Shown here: one piece after another, positions 34,783 to 44,177 of the stretch | How the letters are laid out: each line of letters starts with the position of its first letter | Position numbering within the stretch: the stretch's first letter is position 1 | Source of the DNA: Planobispora rosea | Lineage (GTDB): Bacteria > Actinomycetota > Actinomycetes > Streptosporangiales > Streptosporangiaceae | Assembly: GCF_014648175.1 (NCBI RefSeq) | Contig: NZ_BMQP01000012.1 | Location: forward strand, 124,001-188,000 | DNA: 64,000 bases | Direction of reading: 5' to 3' | Notes under the pieces: generated by a model | Databases searched by the model: none | Told to the model about the DNA's origin: nothing | What the model saw: only the letters and a program-made list of their open reading frames with translations | Made by a program: the position numbers and the translations under genes

Positions 34783-36997
34783 GGCCGCTCACCGGGATGA
34801 CCACGACCAGTTCGGTGCCGCCGCCCGGCGCCGGATGGATCAGGCAGGACCCGCCCAGCTCCGCGGCGCGCTCGCGCATCGACCGCATCCCCGATCCCGG
34901 CTTCAGCGGGGTCGGCAGCCCGGTCCCGTCGTCGCGGACCCGCAGGCGGAGCGCTCCGTCGAAGGTGAGACGCACCGTGCAGTGCCGGGCCGAGGCGTGC
35001 CGCACGACGTTCAGCATCGCCTCGACGGCGATCCGGAAGGCCGCGACCTGGACACCCACCGGCAGCGACGGCAGGTTGTCGGCGGTCAGGGAGATGGCCG
35101 GACCGGCCTGGCCGCTGAAGGTGATCGCCTTCTCCTGCAGTGCCCGGACCAGGCCCAGCTCGTGCAGTACAGGCGGGCTGAGGTCGTGCATCACCCGGCG
35201 CACGACCTCGGCCGCCGCGAGGGTCTCGGCGACCAGGCGGCCGAGGGTGTCGCGCAGCCCGGCCTGCTCGGATGTCAGCGCGCTCTGCGCGATCTGCAGG
35301 TGCAGCGCGGTCGCCGCGAGCGTGGCCGTGGTGCCGTCGTGCAGGTCGCGGTAGATGCGGCGGCGCTCCTCCTCGCGGGCCAGCACGAGCCGCTCGCGCG
35401 AGCGGCGTACGTCGGCGGTCAGCCGGGCCACGTGGACGGCCGCGCCGAGTTGCGGCGCCAGCCGGTCGATCAGCTCCCGGTCCAGCGAGGACGGCGCCCG
35501 CCCCGGAGGCCACTCGACCAGCAGCAGGGCGACCTGCGCGCCCTGGTAGGTCAGAGGCACCGGCTCGGGCCGTACGGGACGGCCCGAGCCGGTGCGGGCG
35601 CCGTCGGACGGTTCGGCGGTGATGCGTGTGCCGTCGGGCAGCTCGACGGCGACGGCCGGGAGACGCAGCTGGGCGCCGATCAGCCGGACGGCCTCCGAGA
35701 GCGCCTCGGCGGGCGTCTGCGCCTGGTCGATCCGTTGCGCGAGCCGGTTCGCCAGCCGGTACGGATCTCGCTCGCCGTAGGTCCACCTGTTGACCACCGC
35801 CTGGACGCGTTCCCTGATCGGTTGGAAGGCCAGGGCGACCACTCCGCTGGCCGCCACCGACGAGACGGGATGGAACCACTGCGCGAACAGCACGCTCAGC
35901 ACGGCGACCACCGCGGCGTACCCGCAGACGACCACGGCCGTCATCGTCAGCCACACCGCCGACCGGTTGACCGCGACGGTGATGTCCAGCATGCGGTGGC
36001 GCAGCACGGCCGCGACGATGGTGGCCGGGACCGGCAGGAACAGCAGCGGTTGCAGCGGCGGGGCCAGCAGCGGTTCACCGGTGACCGACTCGGGGACGAT
36101 GGCCAGACAGGTGAACGCGGCCGTCGCCACCGCGATGGTGAGCCCGACCAGGCGCGCCTGGTCGTGCAGGTGCGTCCCGGCGCAGGCCCGGTAGCCCAGG
36201 GCGAGGAAGGCCATCAGCAGGACCGCGGGCGTGATCTGCTCGACCGGTGAGGAGGTCAGCGCCGCCTCGGCCGACCGCTGTGCGAGCGCGCCGATCGGCC
36301 GGATCGCGGGCAGCGCGAGGTACACCGCCGGGATCAGCCACCGGTGCCGGACCGCCAGCGGCTGCCGTTCCGGAAAGACCAGGGCGAAATGGATGCCGCA
36401 GGCCCACAGGAGTTGGTAGGCGGCCCCGCTGAGCACCCAGCTCGCCAGGCAGGCCGGCCTGGTCAGGTCGCTGGCGGTGAACCCGAAGACCCACGCGACC
36501 GCGGCCACCGCCTGGAACGCCGAGCACCAGGCCAGCAGCCGGCCGGCCAGCGCCTTCGGGCGCCGCCGCAGCAGGAAGGCGCTGACCAGGGCCAGCGTGG
36601 CGACCCACAGGATCGCGGGCCAGTTGTCGGCCAGCTGGCGGTCGAGCGGGTATCGCCGCAGGGGAAGGGTGACCTCCCGCGTGCCGCCGCCGGGATCCCG
36701 TACCAGGTAGGTGATGTCGCCCGCCGGGGCGGGGAGGCGGTGGGGACGGACGATCCAGTCGGCGGGAGGGCGGCCCTCGACGCGCAGGATCTCGGTGCCC
36801 GGCGCGAGCCCGGCGGCGGTCGGCCACTGGACGGTCAGTCTGCCGTCCGGCCAGAGTCTCTCGCCGTCGTTGACGAAGACGCCGTCGGTGGGCGTCGCGG
36901 CCCGCACGCCGACCAGGGCCAGAGCCAGCAGGAAGAGCACCGCCAGGAGGGGCACGGGCGAGCGTTCCTGCGCCAGCATGACCCCTATCATCCCCAC
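34775..36997 (-). CDS. ComP-like sensor histidine kinase with PDZ-like N-terminal region and many membrane helices
   Basis: 740 residues if started at GTG 36997; in-frame ATGs at 36991 and 36979 are equally plausible and none has a well-spaced ribosome site. One membrane helix at the N-terminus is followed by an extracellular PDZ-like segment (LAPGTEILRVEGRPPADWIV), then eight or so helices (~120-370), a GAF-like region (~400-520), HisKA_3 with H553 in IYRDLHDGTTATL, and HATPase_c. The layout resembles ComP-type kinases that sense peptides or lipophilic signals at the membrane. Divergent from the secreted metalloprotease gene, which might be its target (inference). Confidence 0.88.
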   Translation of the reverse strand: MGMIGVMLAQERSPVPLLAVLFLLALALVGVRAATPTDGVFVNDGERLWPDGRLTVQWPTAAGLAPGTEILRVEGRPPADWIVRPHRLPAPAGDITYLVRDPGGGTREVTLPLRRYPLDRQLADNWPAILWVATLALVSAFLLRRRPKALAGRLLAWCSAFQAVAAVAWVFGFTASDLTRPACLASWVLSGAAYQLLWACGIHFALVFPERQPLAVRHRWLIPAVYLALPAIRPIGALAQRSAEAALTSSPVEQITPAVLLMAFLALGYRACAGTHLHDQARLVGLTIAVATAAFTCLAIVPESVTGEPLLAPPLQPLLFLPVPATIVAAVLRHRMLDITVAVNRSAVWLTMTAVVVCGYAAVVAVLSVLFAQWFHPVSSVAASGVVALAFQPIRERVQAVVNRWTYGERDPYRLANRLAQRIDQAQTPAEALSEAVRLIGAQLRLPAVAVELPDGTRITAEPSDGARTGSGRPVRPEPVPLTYQGAQVALLLVEWPPGRAPSSLDRELIDRLAPQLGAAVHVARLTADVRRSRERLVLAREEERRRIYRDLHDGTTATLAATALHLQIAQSALTSEQAGLRDTLGRLVAETLAAAEVVRRVMHDLSPPVLHELGLVRALQEKAITFSGQAGPAISLTADNLPSLPVGVQVAAFRIAVEAMLNVVRHASARHCTVRLTFDGALRLRVRDDGTGLPTPLKPGSGMRSMRERAAELGGSCLIHPAPGGGTELVVVIPVSGHE

Positions 36998-37084
36998 CCG
37001 GTCCGGAGCGGGCCATGGGGTCGGGAAGAAATCCCGGTTCCCTGGGACCCCGCACCCATGACACAGGGAGTCACGCTCGTCACG

Positions 37085-40033
37085 ATGGGTGACATGTTGC
37101 GATTACGCTGGATTCTCGTCCTGTCACTGGCCCTGACGCCCATGGTGCTCACACCCGCCGCCCATGCGACGGAGGTCCGGCAGATCTGCCGTGTCACCTT
37201 CGAGATCACGATCGGCCAGGACGGCTTACGCGACGACTCCGAGGAACGGATCAGTCTGGGCGGTCAGGAGTTCCTCTTCGAGGACCCGGACGGCGACGGC
37301 GTGCTCGACGAGAACCGTGACGGGGCCGTCGACGAGGCTCCCGTCCACCGGGGCGGAACCGGTGACATCGCCGGGGCCGCCTTCCGGTGGAACGGCCGCC
37401 TCGCGGACTGCGTCTCCAGCGAGGCGCTCCTCGACGGCTTCACGCTCTCCCATCGTTCTCCCTCCGACGACATCTCGGCGGACAACTGGAACCTCCAGGC
37501 ATTGAAGATCATCGACCGGGCCGACGGTGTCATCCTGGTCGATCTCACCAGCCGGGGACCCGCCGAACCCTGCGTCGCCGGTGACCCGCGGCCTCCTGGC
37601 GACCCGGTCTTCCGGTTCTGCAAGAACGCCCACCAGACGTTCAACACCAATCAGGGGCGACCCGACGCCGACACCGACGGTGACGGCCTGACCGACCGGG
37701 TCGAACTGCGCGGCATCCCCAAGCCGGACGACACGCTGGACACCTGGCTTCCCGATCACGGCTCCGACCCCTGCCGGAAAACCCTGGCCGTGGAGATCGA
37801 CTGGCTCGCGGACGGTACGGTCTCCGACCGGCCGGACCCGGCCGCGCTGGCCGAGGCCCGGCACATGTTCGACACCGCCCCGATCGAGGCCGCGGCGGGA
37901 TGCCCCTACGGCACCGGCGGGACCGGCATCCAACTGCTGATCGACGAGTCGAACGAGATCACGGTCTCCCCCGAGCAGCGCCGCCGCCCGCTCCTCGGAC
38001 GCGGAGACCAGGAGCGTGACTGGGACTTCACCGCCTACCGGACCGCGAACTTCCCCGCCTGGAGGCAGGGCTTCTTCTTCTACAACCTGTGGGGCTACCG
38101 GCACAACGGCACGACGAGCGGCGGCAGCTCCGGCCACGGCCCGAAGGACAACGACTTCGTGGTGACCCTCGGCGTCTGGAAGAAGAAGTCGGTGCGGACC
38201 CAGAGCGCCACGTTCGTCCACGAGCTGGGGCACGCGCTCGCGCTGCGGCACGGAGGCATGCAGGACGAGCCGAACTTCAAGCCCAACTATCTGTCCGTCA
38301 TGAACTACCGCTACGCGACGATCGGGTTGCCCGACTGGAGCGCCTGGCGCGAGGCGCTCGACCGGATCCCGCAGGGAACGGACTTCGTGCCGGAGCAGGT
38401 GCTGGAGTCGGTCAGCACGATCGACTACTCCCGGGACGTGTTGAGGCCGCTGTTCCGGGAGGAGGATCCGCCGTACGCGCTCAACGAGAGCGCGGGCGTC
38501 GGCGGCGGCACCGACACCGTCGTGGCCTGGTGGGACGACAAGGCCGTGCTGCATGTGGGCCCCGCGAACGGACCGCTCGACTGGGACTGGAGCGGGAAGG
38601 GCACCGCCGACCCCGATCCCGCCCACCGCACCCACGCCGACCTGCTCAGCGGCTTCCAGGAGTGCATCGGCCCCGAGGACCCGAGCCCCGGCGGCACCCG
38701 GAACGGGCTGGACACCCCCGTGCACCCCGACGACATCGCCGTCTCGGTGAGAAACCGCGGCACCGTCATCCTCTCCGGCCCCGACGGGGTGTGCGACTCC
38801 CCTGTCACGGCGGGGGACACCTCACGCTCCGTCAGGGACTACCCGAGGGAGAAGAAGTACGGCCGGGAGGGCGAGTGGACCTTCGGGATCCTCGGCTTCG
38901 ACGACTGGGCGGCCGTCAAGTTCCGCATCGGCGTCTCTCCCGACGCCGGCCAGCCGCTGCCCGAGCCGGGGGAGCCGGCGATGACCGAGGAGGAGCGCGA
39001 CCGCACCGTCGGCGAGCTCGTCGACGCGCTGCTGGCGGCCGAGGCCCCGGCGCTCTCGCCCACCCCTCGATGGGCGTACGCGTACATGGACCGGGCCACC
39101 GTGGCGGAGGCCCCCATCGGGGTCGTGACCGAGCTGACGCCGATCGGCCAGTGGAGCACCGGTGGTACGGGCGCGACCGTGACGCACACCGGTACCGGTG
39201 CGTACGAGGTGCGGCTGCCCGGGGTCGCCTCCGCCAGGGGCATCGCCCACGTGACGGCCTACCGGACGGTCTACCGGGGCCGGACGTGCGCGGTGACCGG
39301 GTTCGAGCCGTCCGGCGCGGACGAACTGGTCCGGGTCCAGTGCCGCGACCAGGCCGGGGAACCGGTCGACTGGTGGTTCACCGTCCTGTTCACGGCCCCT
39401 TCGGCGACCGGTCATCCGTACGCGACGATCCAGCACTCCGGCTCGCCCACCGCCCCCGGCACCTACAACTCCGACGGCCGGGTCAACCGGGTGCTGCACG
39501 ACGGGACCGGACGTTACCGCGCCGTCATCCCCGGCGGGTCGTTCACCCGGGGCACCGGCCACATCAAGCTGACCCCGTACGGAACGACCGCGGCGCGCTG
39601 CGCGGCGCGGCCGGGTGAGGCGGCCGGGGACACCCTGGAGATCGGAGTCTCCTGCTACGCCATCGCCACCGGCCGTCCGGTCGACGCGCGATGGCTTCTG
39701 TCGTACGCCGACGGCGGCGGCGCGGCAGCCTACACGAGGGTGACGGGCGGCCCGGCCGTCGACCCGGTCCACTCCTACAGCGTCACCGGTGAGACTCCGG
39801 GGGTCGAGCGGTTGGGGATCGGCTGGTACCGGGTCACCTGGGAGCGGGCCGGACGGCTGTTCGGCAGCGCCCAGATCACCTCGATGGCCGCCGACGGGAA
39901 CTACTGCCACCTGGGCGGGGTCTTCGACTACGGCGCACCCCCGCGCGTCTCGATCGACGTCTACTGCCACACCCCGGAGGGCATGCGGGCCGACAGCGAG
40001 TTCGGCGTGGCCTATCTGCGGCGACCGGCGTAG
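37085..40033 (+). CDS. Secreted zinc metalloprotease (HExxHxxxxxH, Met-turn) with Ca-binding repeats and C-terminal beta repeats
   Basis: 982 residues from ATG 37085 (ATG 37094 also possible). Signal peptide MLRLRWILVLSLALTPMVLT ending AHA. Acidic calcium-binding-like loops DPDGDGVLDENRDGAVDE and DADTDGDGLTDRVELRG resemble thrombospondin type 3/EF-hand-like loops. Catalytic zinc site HELGHALALRH (H379, E380, H383, H389) followed by SVMNYR (M406), a Met-turn, so a metzincin-like fold; the usual Gly at position 8 of the zinc motif is Ala. The last ~330 residues hold three ~100-residue related units with paired cysteines, each ending in a WxxxY/F strand (WWFTVLF, WLLSYA, FGVAY). Substrate unknown. 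Confidence 0.85.
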   Translation: MGDMLRLRWILVLSLALTPMVLTPAAHATEVRQICRVTFEITIGQDGLRDDSEERISLGGQEFLFEDPDGDGVLDENRDGAVDEAPVHRGGTGDIAGAAFRWNGRLADCVSSEALLDGFTLSHRSPSDDISADNWNLQALKIIDRADGVILVDLTSRGPAEPCVAGDPRPPGDPVFRFCKNAHQTFNTNQGRPDADTDGDGLTDRVELRGIPKPDDTLDTWLPDHGSDPCRKTLAVEIDWLADGTVSDRPDPAALAEARHMFDTAPIEAAAGCPYGTGGTGIQLLIDESNEITVSPEQRRRPLLGRGDQERDWDFTAYRTANFPAWRQGFFFYNLWGYRHNGTTSGGSSGHGPKDNDFVVTLGVWKKKSVRTQSATFVHELGHALALRHGGMQDEPNFKPNYLSVMNYRYATIGLPDWSAWREALDRIPQGTDFVPEQVLESVSTIDYSRDVLRPLFREEDPPYALNESAGVGGGTDTVVAWWDDKAVLHVGPANGPLDWDWSGKGTADPDPAHRTHADLLSGFQECIGPEDPSPGGTRNGLDTPVHPDDIAVSVRNRGTVILSGPDGVCDSPVTAGDTSRSVRDYPREKKYGREGEWTFGILGFDDWAAVKFRIGVSPDAGQPLPEPGEPAMTEEERDRTVGELVDALLAAEAPALSPTPRWAYAYMDRATVAEAPIGVVTELTPIGQWSTGGTGATVTHTGTGAYEVRLPGVASARGIAHVTAYRTVYRGRTCAVTGFEPSGADELVRVQCRDQAGEPVDWWFTVLFTAPSATGHPYATIQHSGSPTAPGTYNSDGRVNRVLHDGTGRYRAVIPGGSFTRGTGHIKLTPYGTTAARCAARPGEAAGDTLEIGVSCYAIATGRPVDARWLLSYADGGGAAAYTRVTGGPAVDPVHSYSVTGETPGVERLGIGWYRVTWERAGRLFGSAQITSMAADGNYCHLGGVFDYGAPPRVSIDVYCHTPEGMRADSEFGVAYLRRPA

Positions 40034-40095
40034 CCGCGGGGAGGGCTCCCGGTCAGGGCGGCCGATCAGTAGCGGTCACGCTACACATCGGGGGA

Positions 40096-40110
40096 CGCGG
40101 GGCTCCCGCG
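40096..40110 (+). terminator. Short hairpin after the metalloprotease gene
   Basis: CGCGGG-GCT-CCCGCG, 63 bp after the stop. Confidence 0.5.
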
Positions 40111-40224
40111 CCGTTCCGGTCAAGATCAGCTGCCTGGCCGGGAGCCACCGGCCACCGCGGGCTCGCGCGCGAGGCGGCGGGCGCGCATGGCCCAGCGGTG
40201 CCCAGGAATGTCCCAGGTCGTGAT

Positions 40225-40254
40225 CGCGGGTTCTCCCGGGTGGGAGAACCCGCG
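40225..40254. terminator. 13-bp perfect stem between convergent genes
   Basis: CGCGGGTTCTCCC and GGGAGAACCCGCG around GGGT, 38 bp from the stop of the convergent MFS gene; likely the main terminator for that gene and possibly bidirectional. Confidence 0.85.
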
Positions 40255-40292
40255 GGTGGAAGCGGCAGGGCCCTGGAACTCGGACCCGGAAC

Positions 40293-41483
40293 CTACGGAT
40301 TGAAACGTCTGATGACCGGGGGCACGAGAACGGCCAGCACACCGCCGGTCCACAGCACGCTCACCGTCGAGACGGTGTCGACCGCCCAGCCGCCGAGGAA
40401 GGCGCCCAGGGCGATGGACAGGTTGAACGCCGATACGTACAGGGAGGACGCGGCCTCGGTGGCCGTGGGGGCGGCGTTCAGGATCCAGGTCTGGAACGTG
40501 ACCGGGACGGCGCCGTAGCCCAGGCCCCAGACGATGAGGATCACGGCCGCGGAGAGGACGCCGTGGCCGGTCACGGCGAGGGCGGCCATGGCCGCGGCGA
40601 GGAGTACGGCGATGCCGTACACGGTCTGCCGGAGACGCCTGGTGATCAGCACACCGGCGATGAAGTTGCCGCAGACGCCGGCGACGCCGAAGGCCAGCAG
40701 CAGCACACCGATCATGCCGTCGGCCACGCCGTCGTCCTGGAGAAGCGGCCGGACGAACGTGTAGGCCGTGAAGTGCCCGGTGATGACCAGGAAGGTCATG
40801 GTGATGCCGGCGCGTACCGCGCCGTGCGTCCGGAACACCCGCGGTAGGTCCCCCAACGTCATCACCCGCTCCGGTTCCAGCTTCGGCATCACAACGATCA
40901 TGCAGGTCAACGACATCAGGCCCAGGACGCCCACGGCCGCGAACGCGGTGCGCCAGCCGCTGAGGTCGCCGATCAGGGTGCCGGCGGGCACACCCAGCAC
41001 GGAGGCGGTCTCGACGCCGCCGAAGACGACGGCGGTGGCGCGCGCGACATGGCGCTGCGGCACCAGGCGCAGAGCGATACCGCCCGCCAGCGACCAGAAC
41101 CCGCCGACGCTGACGCCGATCAGGAAGCGGGCGAGCAGGACCACCGCGAAGCTCGTGGCGAAGGCGGAGGCGAGGTTGGCCGCGCCCACCACCCCGATCA
41201 GCAGAGTCAGCACCACCCGGCGGTCGATCCTGCCGGTGGCCACGGTGACCAGCGGCGCCGCGGCGGCGGCGACCAGGCCGGGCACGGTGACCATCAGGGC
41301 GGTGGTGCCCGCGGAGACGTCCAGCGCGGCGCCGATCGGGGTGAGCAGTCCCACGGGCAGCAGCTCGGAGGTCATCAGGGAGAAGATGCCCAGCGTCACG
41401 GCGAGGACCGAGAGCCAGCCCCGGACCGGTGAACGGCTGGTGTCCTGCGGCGCGTCCGGTGCCGGGACGTCGGCGGATGCCAC
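40293..41483 (-). CDS. DHA1-family (12-TM) MFS transporter
   Basis: 396 residues from GTG 41483, with 12 membrane helices. N-terminal half MTSELLPVGLLTPIGAALDV and ARFLIGVSVGGFWSLAGGIA place it with the AraJ/PbuE/SotB-like sugar, nucleoside or drug effluxers. It follows the AhpD-like gene on the same strand after 95 bp and is probably cotranscribed with it under the MocR regulator. Confidence 0.9.
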   Translation of the reverse strand: MASADVPAPDAPQDTSRSPVRGWLSVLAVTLGIFSLMTSELLPVGLLTPIGAALDVSAGTTALMVTVPGLVAAAAAPLVTVATGRIDRRVVLTLLIGVVGAANLASAFATSFAVVLLARFLIGVSVGGFWSLAGGIALRLVPQRHVARATAVVFGGVETASVLGVPAGTLIGDLSGWRTAFAAVGVLGLMSLTCMIVVMPKLEPERVMTLGDLPRVFRTHGAVRAGITMTFLVITGHFTAYTFVRPLLQDDGVADGMIGVLLLAFGVAGVCGNFIAGVLITRRLRQTVYGIAVLLAAAMAALAVTGHGVLSAAVILIVWGLGYGAVPVTFQTWILNAAPTATEAASSLYVSAFNLSIALGAFLGGWAVDTVSTVSVLWTGGVLAVLVPPVIRRFNP

Positions 41484-41578
41484 GGTATCGGCCTTTCTGA
41501 GGAGTCATGCGAAAGGGCGGTGGCCGCGGGGGACACGGCCACCGCCCGGAGTCGGAGAGAACGGAGGCGCGGGTGCGG

Positions 41579-42031
41579 TCACTCGGTTCCGGGGGTCTTG
41601 CGCGTGGTCACGTTCATGCGGTTCCACACGTTGACCGTGAAGATCAGCGCGATGAGCTGGGCGAGCTCCTTGTCGTCGAAGTGCCGCGCCGCCTCGTCGT
41701 ACACCGCGTCCGAGACCCCGTGGGGGAGCAGGGTGATCGCTTCGGTCAACGCGAGGGCCGCCCGCTCCTCGGCGGTGTAGAGGCTGGACTCCTCCCACGC
41801 GCTCAGCTGGTAGATGCGCGCCTCGCTCTCACCCGCCCGGCGTGCGTCACCGGTGTGGTAGTCGATGCAGTACGCGCACCGGTTGATCTGGGAGGCGCGG
41901 ATCTGCACCAGTTCGAGCAGGGCCGGGTCCAGACCTTCGCGGGCTGCGGCGTCCAGGGACAGAACGGCCTTGAAGACCCGGGGAGCGACATCGGAGAAGT
42001 CCATGCGCGGGGAAACGGCGATGTTCGTCAT
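41579..42031 (-). CDS. Carboxymuconolactone decarboxylase/AhpD-like family protein
   Basis: 150 residues with the AhpD-type redox motif CAYCIDYHT (C52, C55, H59), typical of peroxidase/alkylhydroperoxidase-like members rather than true decarboxylases. Forms a helical trimer or hexamer in the family. Divergent from the MocR gene by 47 bp and upstream of the MFS exporter; a likely oxidative or electrophile detoxification role. Confidence 0.9.
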   Translation of the reverse strand: MTNIAVSPRMDFSDVAPRVFKAVLSLDAAAREGLDPALLELVQIRASQINRCAYCIDYHTGDARRAGESEARIYQLSAWEESSLYTAEERAALALTEAITLLPHGVSDAVYDEAARHFDDKELAQLIALIFTVNVWNRMNVTTRKTPGTE

Positions 42032-42078
42032 GCCCCTGAACCTAAGATCGAGAGTGACCGGAAGTATGGTGCATTCGC

Positions 42079-43587
42079 GTGGATGATTCGTGGGTCAATT
42101 CCTGGCGTGCCGGCCGTCCGGACCGATGCGAGGAGGGGAGCGCCGGTTCGAAGAGCGGCAGCGACCTGCATCTGGAGCTCACCGGCGAGGGCGGCGCGCG
42201 AGTGCGGTTGATCCGGGCCCTGCGCGAGGCGATCCGTTCGGGACGGCTGGCGTCCGGCACCCGGCTTCCCCCCTACCGCGCTCTCGCCCTCGATCTGGGC
42301 ATCGCCCGCAACACCGCCGCCGCCGCGTACTCGGAACTCATCGAGGAAGGATGGCTCATCGCCCGTCAGGGATCCGGCACCCACGTCGCGCGCCGCGCCG
42401 TGCCACTGGAACCCGATCGGCGGGGCCTGTCCGCCCGCCCGGCCCGCCGCGGACCGGCGTACGACCTGATGCCCAGTTCCCCCGACGCCTCCGCCTTCCC
42501 CCGTTCCTCCTGGATCGCCTCGGCCCGGCGCGCGCTGGCCGGCGCGCCCAGCGAGGCGTTCGGCGTCGGCGACCCCCGGGGCCGACCGGAGTTGCGCCGG
42601 GCGCTGGCGGAATACCTGGCGCGCACCAGAGGCGTGCGCAGCGACCCGGACCGCATCGTGATCTGCTCGGGCTTCGCCCAGGGGCTCCGGCTGGTGTGCC
42701 AGGTGCTGCGCGGCCCCGTCGCGGTCGAGTCGTACGGACTCGACTTCCACCGCTCGGTCCTCACCGACGCGGGTCTGGCGACCGTGCCGCTCGCCGTGGA
42801 CGCCCACGGCGCACGGATCGAGGAGCTCGCGGCCACCGGCGCGCGGGCCGTCCTGCTGACGCCCGCGCACCAGTACCCCACCGGAGGGGCGTTGCACCCG
42901 CGGCGCCGGACCGCGGTCATCGACTGGGCACGCACCACGGGCGGCCTGCTGCTTGAGGACGACTACGACGGGGAGTTCCGCTACGACCGCGAGCCGGTCG
43001 GCGCCGTCCAGGGCCTCGATCCCGATCGGGTGGTGTACTTCGGATCGACGAGCAAGAGCCTGTCGCCCGCGCTCCGGCTCGGCTGGATGGTGCTGCCGGG
43101 CCGGCTGGTGGACGACATCGTCGCGGCCAAGGGCCCGCGTGAACTGTGGTCGGGTGTGACGGACCAGCTCACGCTCGCCGACTTCATCGCGAGCGGCGCC
43201 TACGACCGTCACCTGCGCCGGATGCGCAGGATCTACCGGCGCCGCCGGGACATGCTCACCGCCGTGCTCGCCGAACGCGCCCCGCACATCACGGTCAGCG
43301 GCATCGCGGCAGGACTGCACGCCGTCCTCGAACTCCCTCCGGGCACCGAGCAGGCGACCCTTCGCGCCGCACGCCGCCTCGGCATCGCTCTGGACGGCCT
43401 GGGCCCCTACCTGCATCCCGGCAGCACGATGCCGCCGCGCGACGGCCTGGTCATCGGATACGGCACACCACCCGAGCACGCGATCACCGCCGCGCTGGAG
43501 GCCCTCTGCCTCGCCCTGCCCGACCCGCGGCGCCCTCCCCTGCGGTCCGCCGGGCGCATCCCCCAGGTGCGCTCCGGCAGAAAGTAA
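42079..43587 (+). CDS. MocR-type regulator: GntR HTH fused to aminotransferase-like domain
   Basis: 502 residues from GTG 42079. GntR winged helix at ~25-100 (LIRALREAIRSGRLASGTRL, LALDLGIARNTAAAAYSELI), then a fold-type I PLP aminotransferase-like domain with DDYDGEFRYDREPVG and the PLP lysine K326 in YFGSTSKSLSPALRLGW. MocR proteins sense PLP or an amino compound. Divergent from the AhpD-like/MFS pair, its probable target. Confidence 0.93.
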   Translation: MDDSWVNSWRAGRPDRCEEGSAGSKSGSDLHLELTGEGGARVRLIRALREAIRSGRLASGTRLPPYRALALDLGIARNTAAAAYSELIEEGWLIARQGSGTHVARRAVPLEPDRRGLSARPARRGPAYDLMPSSPDASAFPRSSWIASARRALAGAPSEAFGVGDPRGRPELRRALAEYLARTRGVRSDPDRIVICSGFAQGLRLVCQVLRGPVAVESYGLDFHRSVLTDAGLATVPLAVDAHGARIEELAATGARAVLLTPAHQYPTGGALHPRRRTAVIDWARTTGGLLLEDDYDGEFRYDREPVGAVQGLDPDRVVYFGSTSKSLSPALRLGWMVLPGRLVDDIVAAKGPRELWSGVTDQLTLADFIASGAYDRHLRRMRRIYRRRRDMLTAVLAERAPHITVSGIAAGLHAVLELPPGTEQATLRAARRLGIALDGLGPYLHPGSTMPPRDGLVIGYGTPPEHAITAALEALCLALPDPRRPPLRSAGRIPQVRSGRK

Positions 43588-43595
43588 GACGTTAG

Positions 43596-43608
43596 TTCGT
43601 CCTGCGAA
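43596..43608. promoter_or_regulatory. MarR box upstream of the MarR gene
   Basis: TTCGTCCTGCGAA matches TTCGTNNNNCGAA, the same box found twice in the palindrome after the MarR gene. It sits 17 bp before the GTG, as expected for autorepression. Confidence 0.65.
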
Positions 43609-43625
43609 TTTGTTACCCTTGGCCG

Positions 43626-44090
43626 GTGAGTGAGCATGTTGACGGTCCGATCGGGGTGGTGGCCGCGCTGGTGCGCTCCGCCTTCCTGGTGGACGCCGTG
43701 TACGCAGCGTCCGCCCGCGAGTACGGCCTGACCCAGCAGCAGGGCCAGTTGTTGTGCGTCCTCATGCCGCAGCCGTACGGCATGAGCGAGCTGGGTGCGA
43801 TGCTCGGCCTGGCCAAGTCGAGCCTGACCGGCCTGGTCGACCGCAGTGAACGCAACGGCCTGGTCCAGCGCAGGCCCGACCCGCGCGACTCCCGCGCGGT
43901 TCGCGTGGCGCTCACCCGGCGGGGGGCCAAGCTGGTCGAGGAGTTCTACGCCGAGACCTGCCGCCGCATCGAGGAGCTGACCGCCGGGTTCGCCCCCGAG
44001 GAGCGCGACACGCTCGCAGCCCTGCTCGGCCGCGTCGTGGAGGAGAACAAGGTGCCCAGCGTGTTCATGGAACCGGACCACCCACGCTGA
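43626..44090 (+). CDS. MarR-family regulator
   Basis: 154 residues from GTG 43626: winged helix with MSELGAMLGLAKSSLTGLVD, and the wing RRPDPRDSRAVRVALTRRG. No conserved redox cysteine pair of the OhrR type is evident (a cysteine in LLCVLMPQ and one in ETCRRIEE are candidates). Its box TTCGTNNNNCGAA occurs before its own start and twice in the region before the FAD oxidoreductase gene, so it probably represses both. Confidence 0.92.
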   Translation: MSEHVDGPIGVVAALVRSAFLVDAVYAASAREYGLTQQQGQLLCVLMPQPYGMSELGAMLGLAKSSLTGLVDRSERNGLVQRRPDPRDSRAVRVALTRRGAKLVEEFYAETCRRIEELTAGFAPEERDTLAALLGRVVEENKVPSVFMEPDHPR

Positions 44091-44161
44091 CCGGAAAGAG
44101 GGTTGAAGTTCGTATCACGAACTAATATGGTTCGTGATACGAACTTCAACCCTCTTTCCGG
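44091..44161. promoter_or_regulatory. 71-bp perfect inverted repeat (32+7+32) carrying two MarR boxes
   Basis: Starts at the base after the MarR stop and runs to 16 bp before the oxidoreductase ATG. Arms 44091-44122 and 44130-44161 are exact complements; the loop TAATATG contains a TAATAT -10 hexamer. Each arm holds TTCGTATCACGAA or its complement, itself a 13-bp palindrome. It can serve as terminator for the MarR gene and as a double operator covering the next promoter. Confidence 0.9.
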
Positions 44162-44177
44162 GAGCGGAGTGTCAGAA

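Noticed and set aside
36344..37084. Upstream extension of the metalloprotease frame
   Set aside because: It is antisense to the histidine kinase; the signal peptide begins at 37085/37094.
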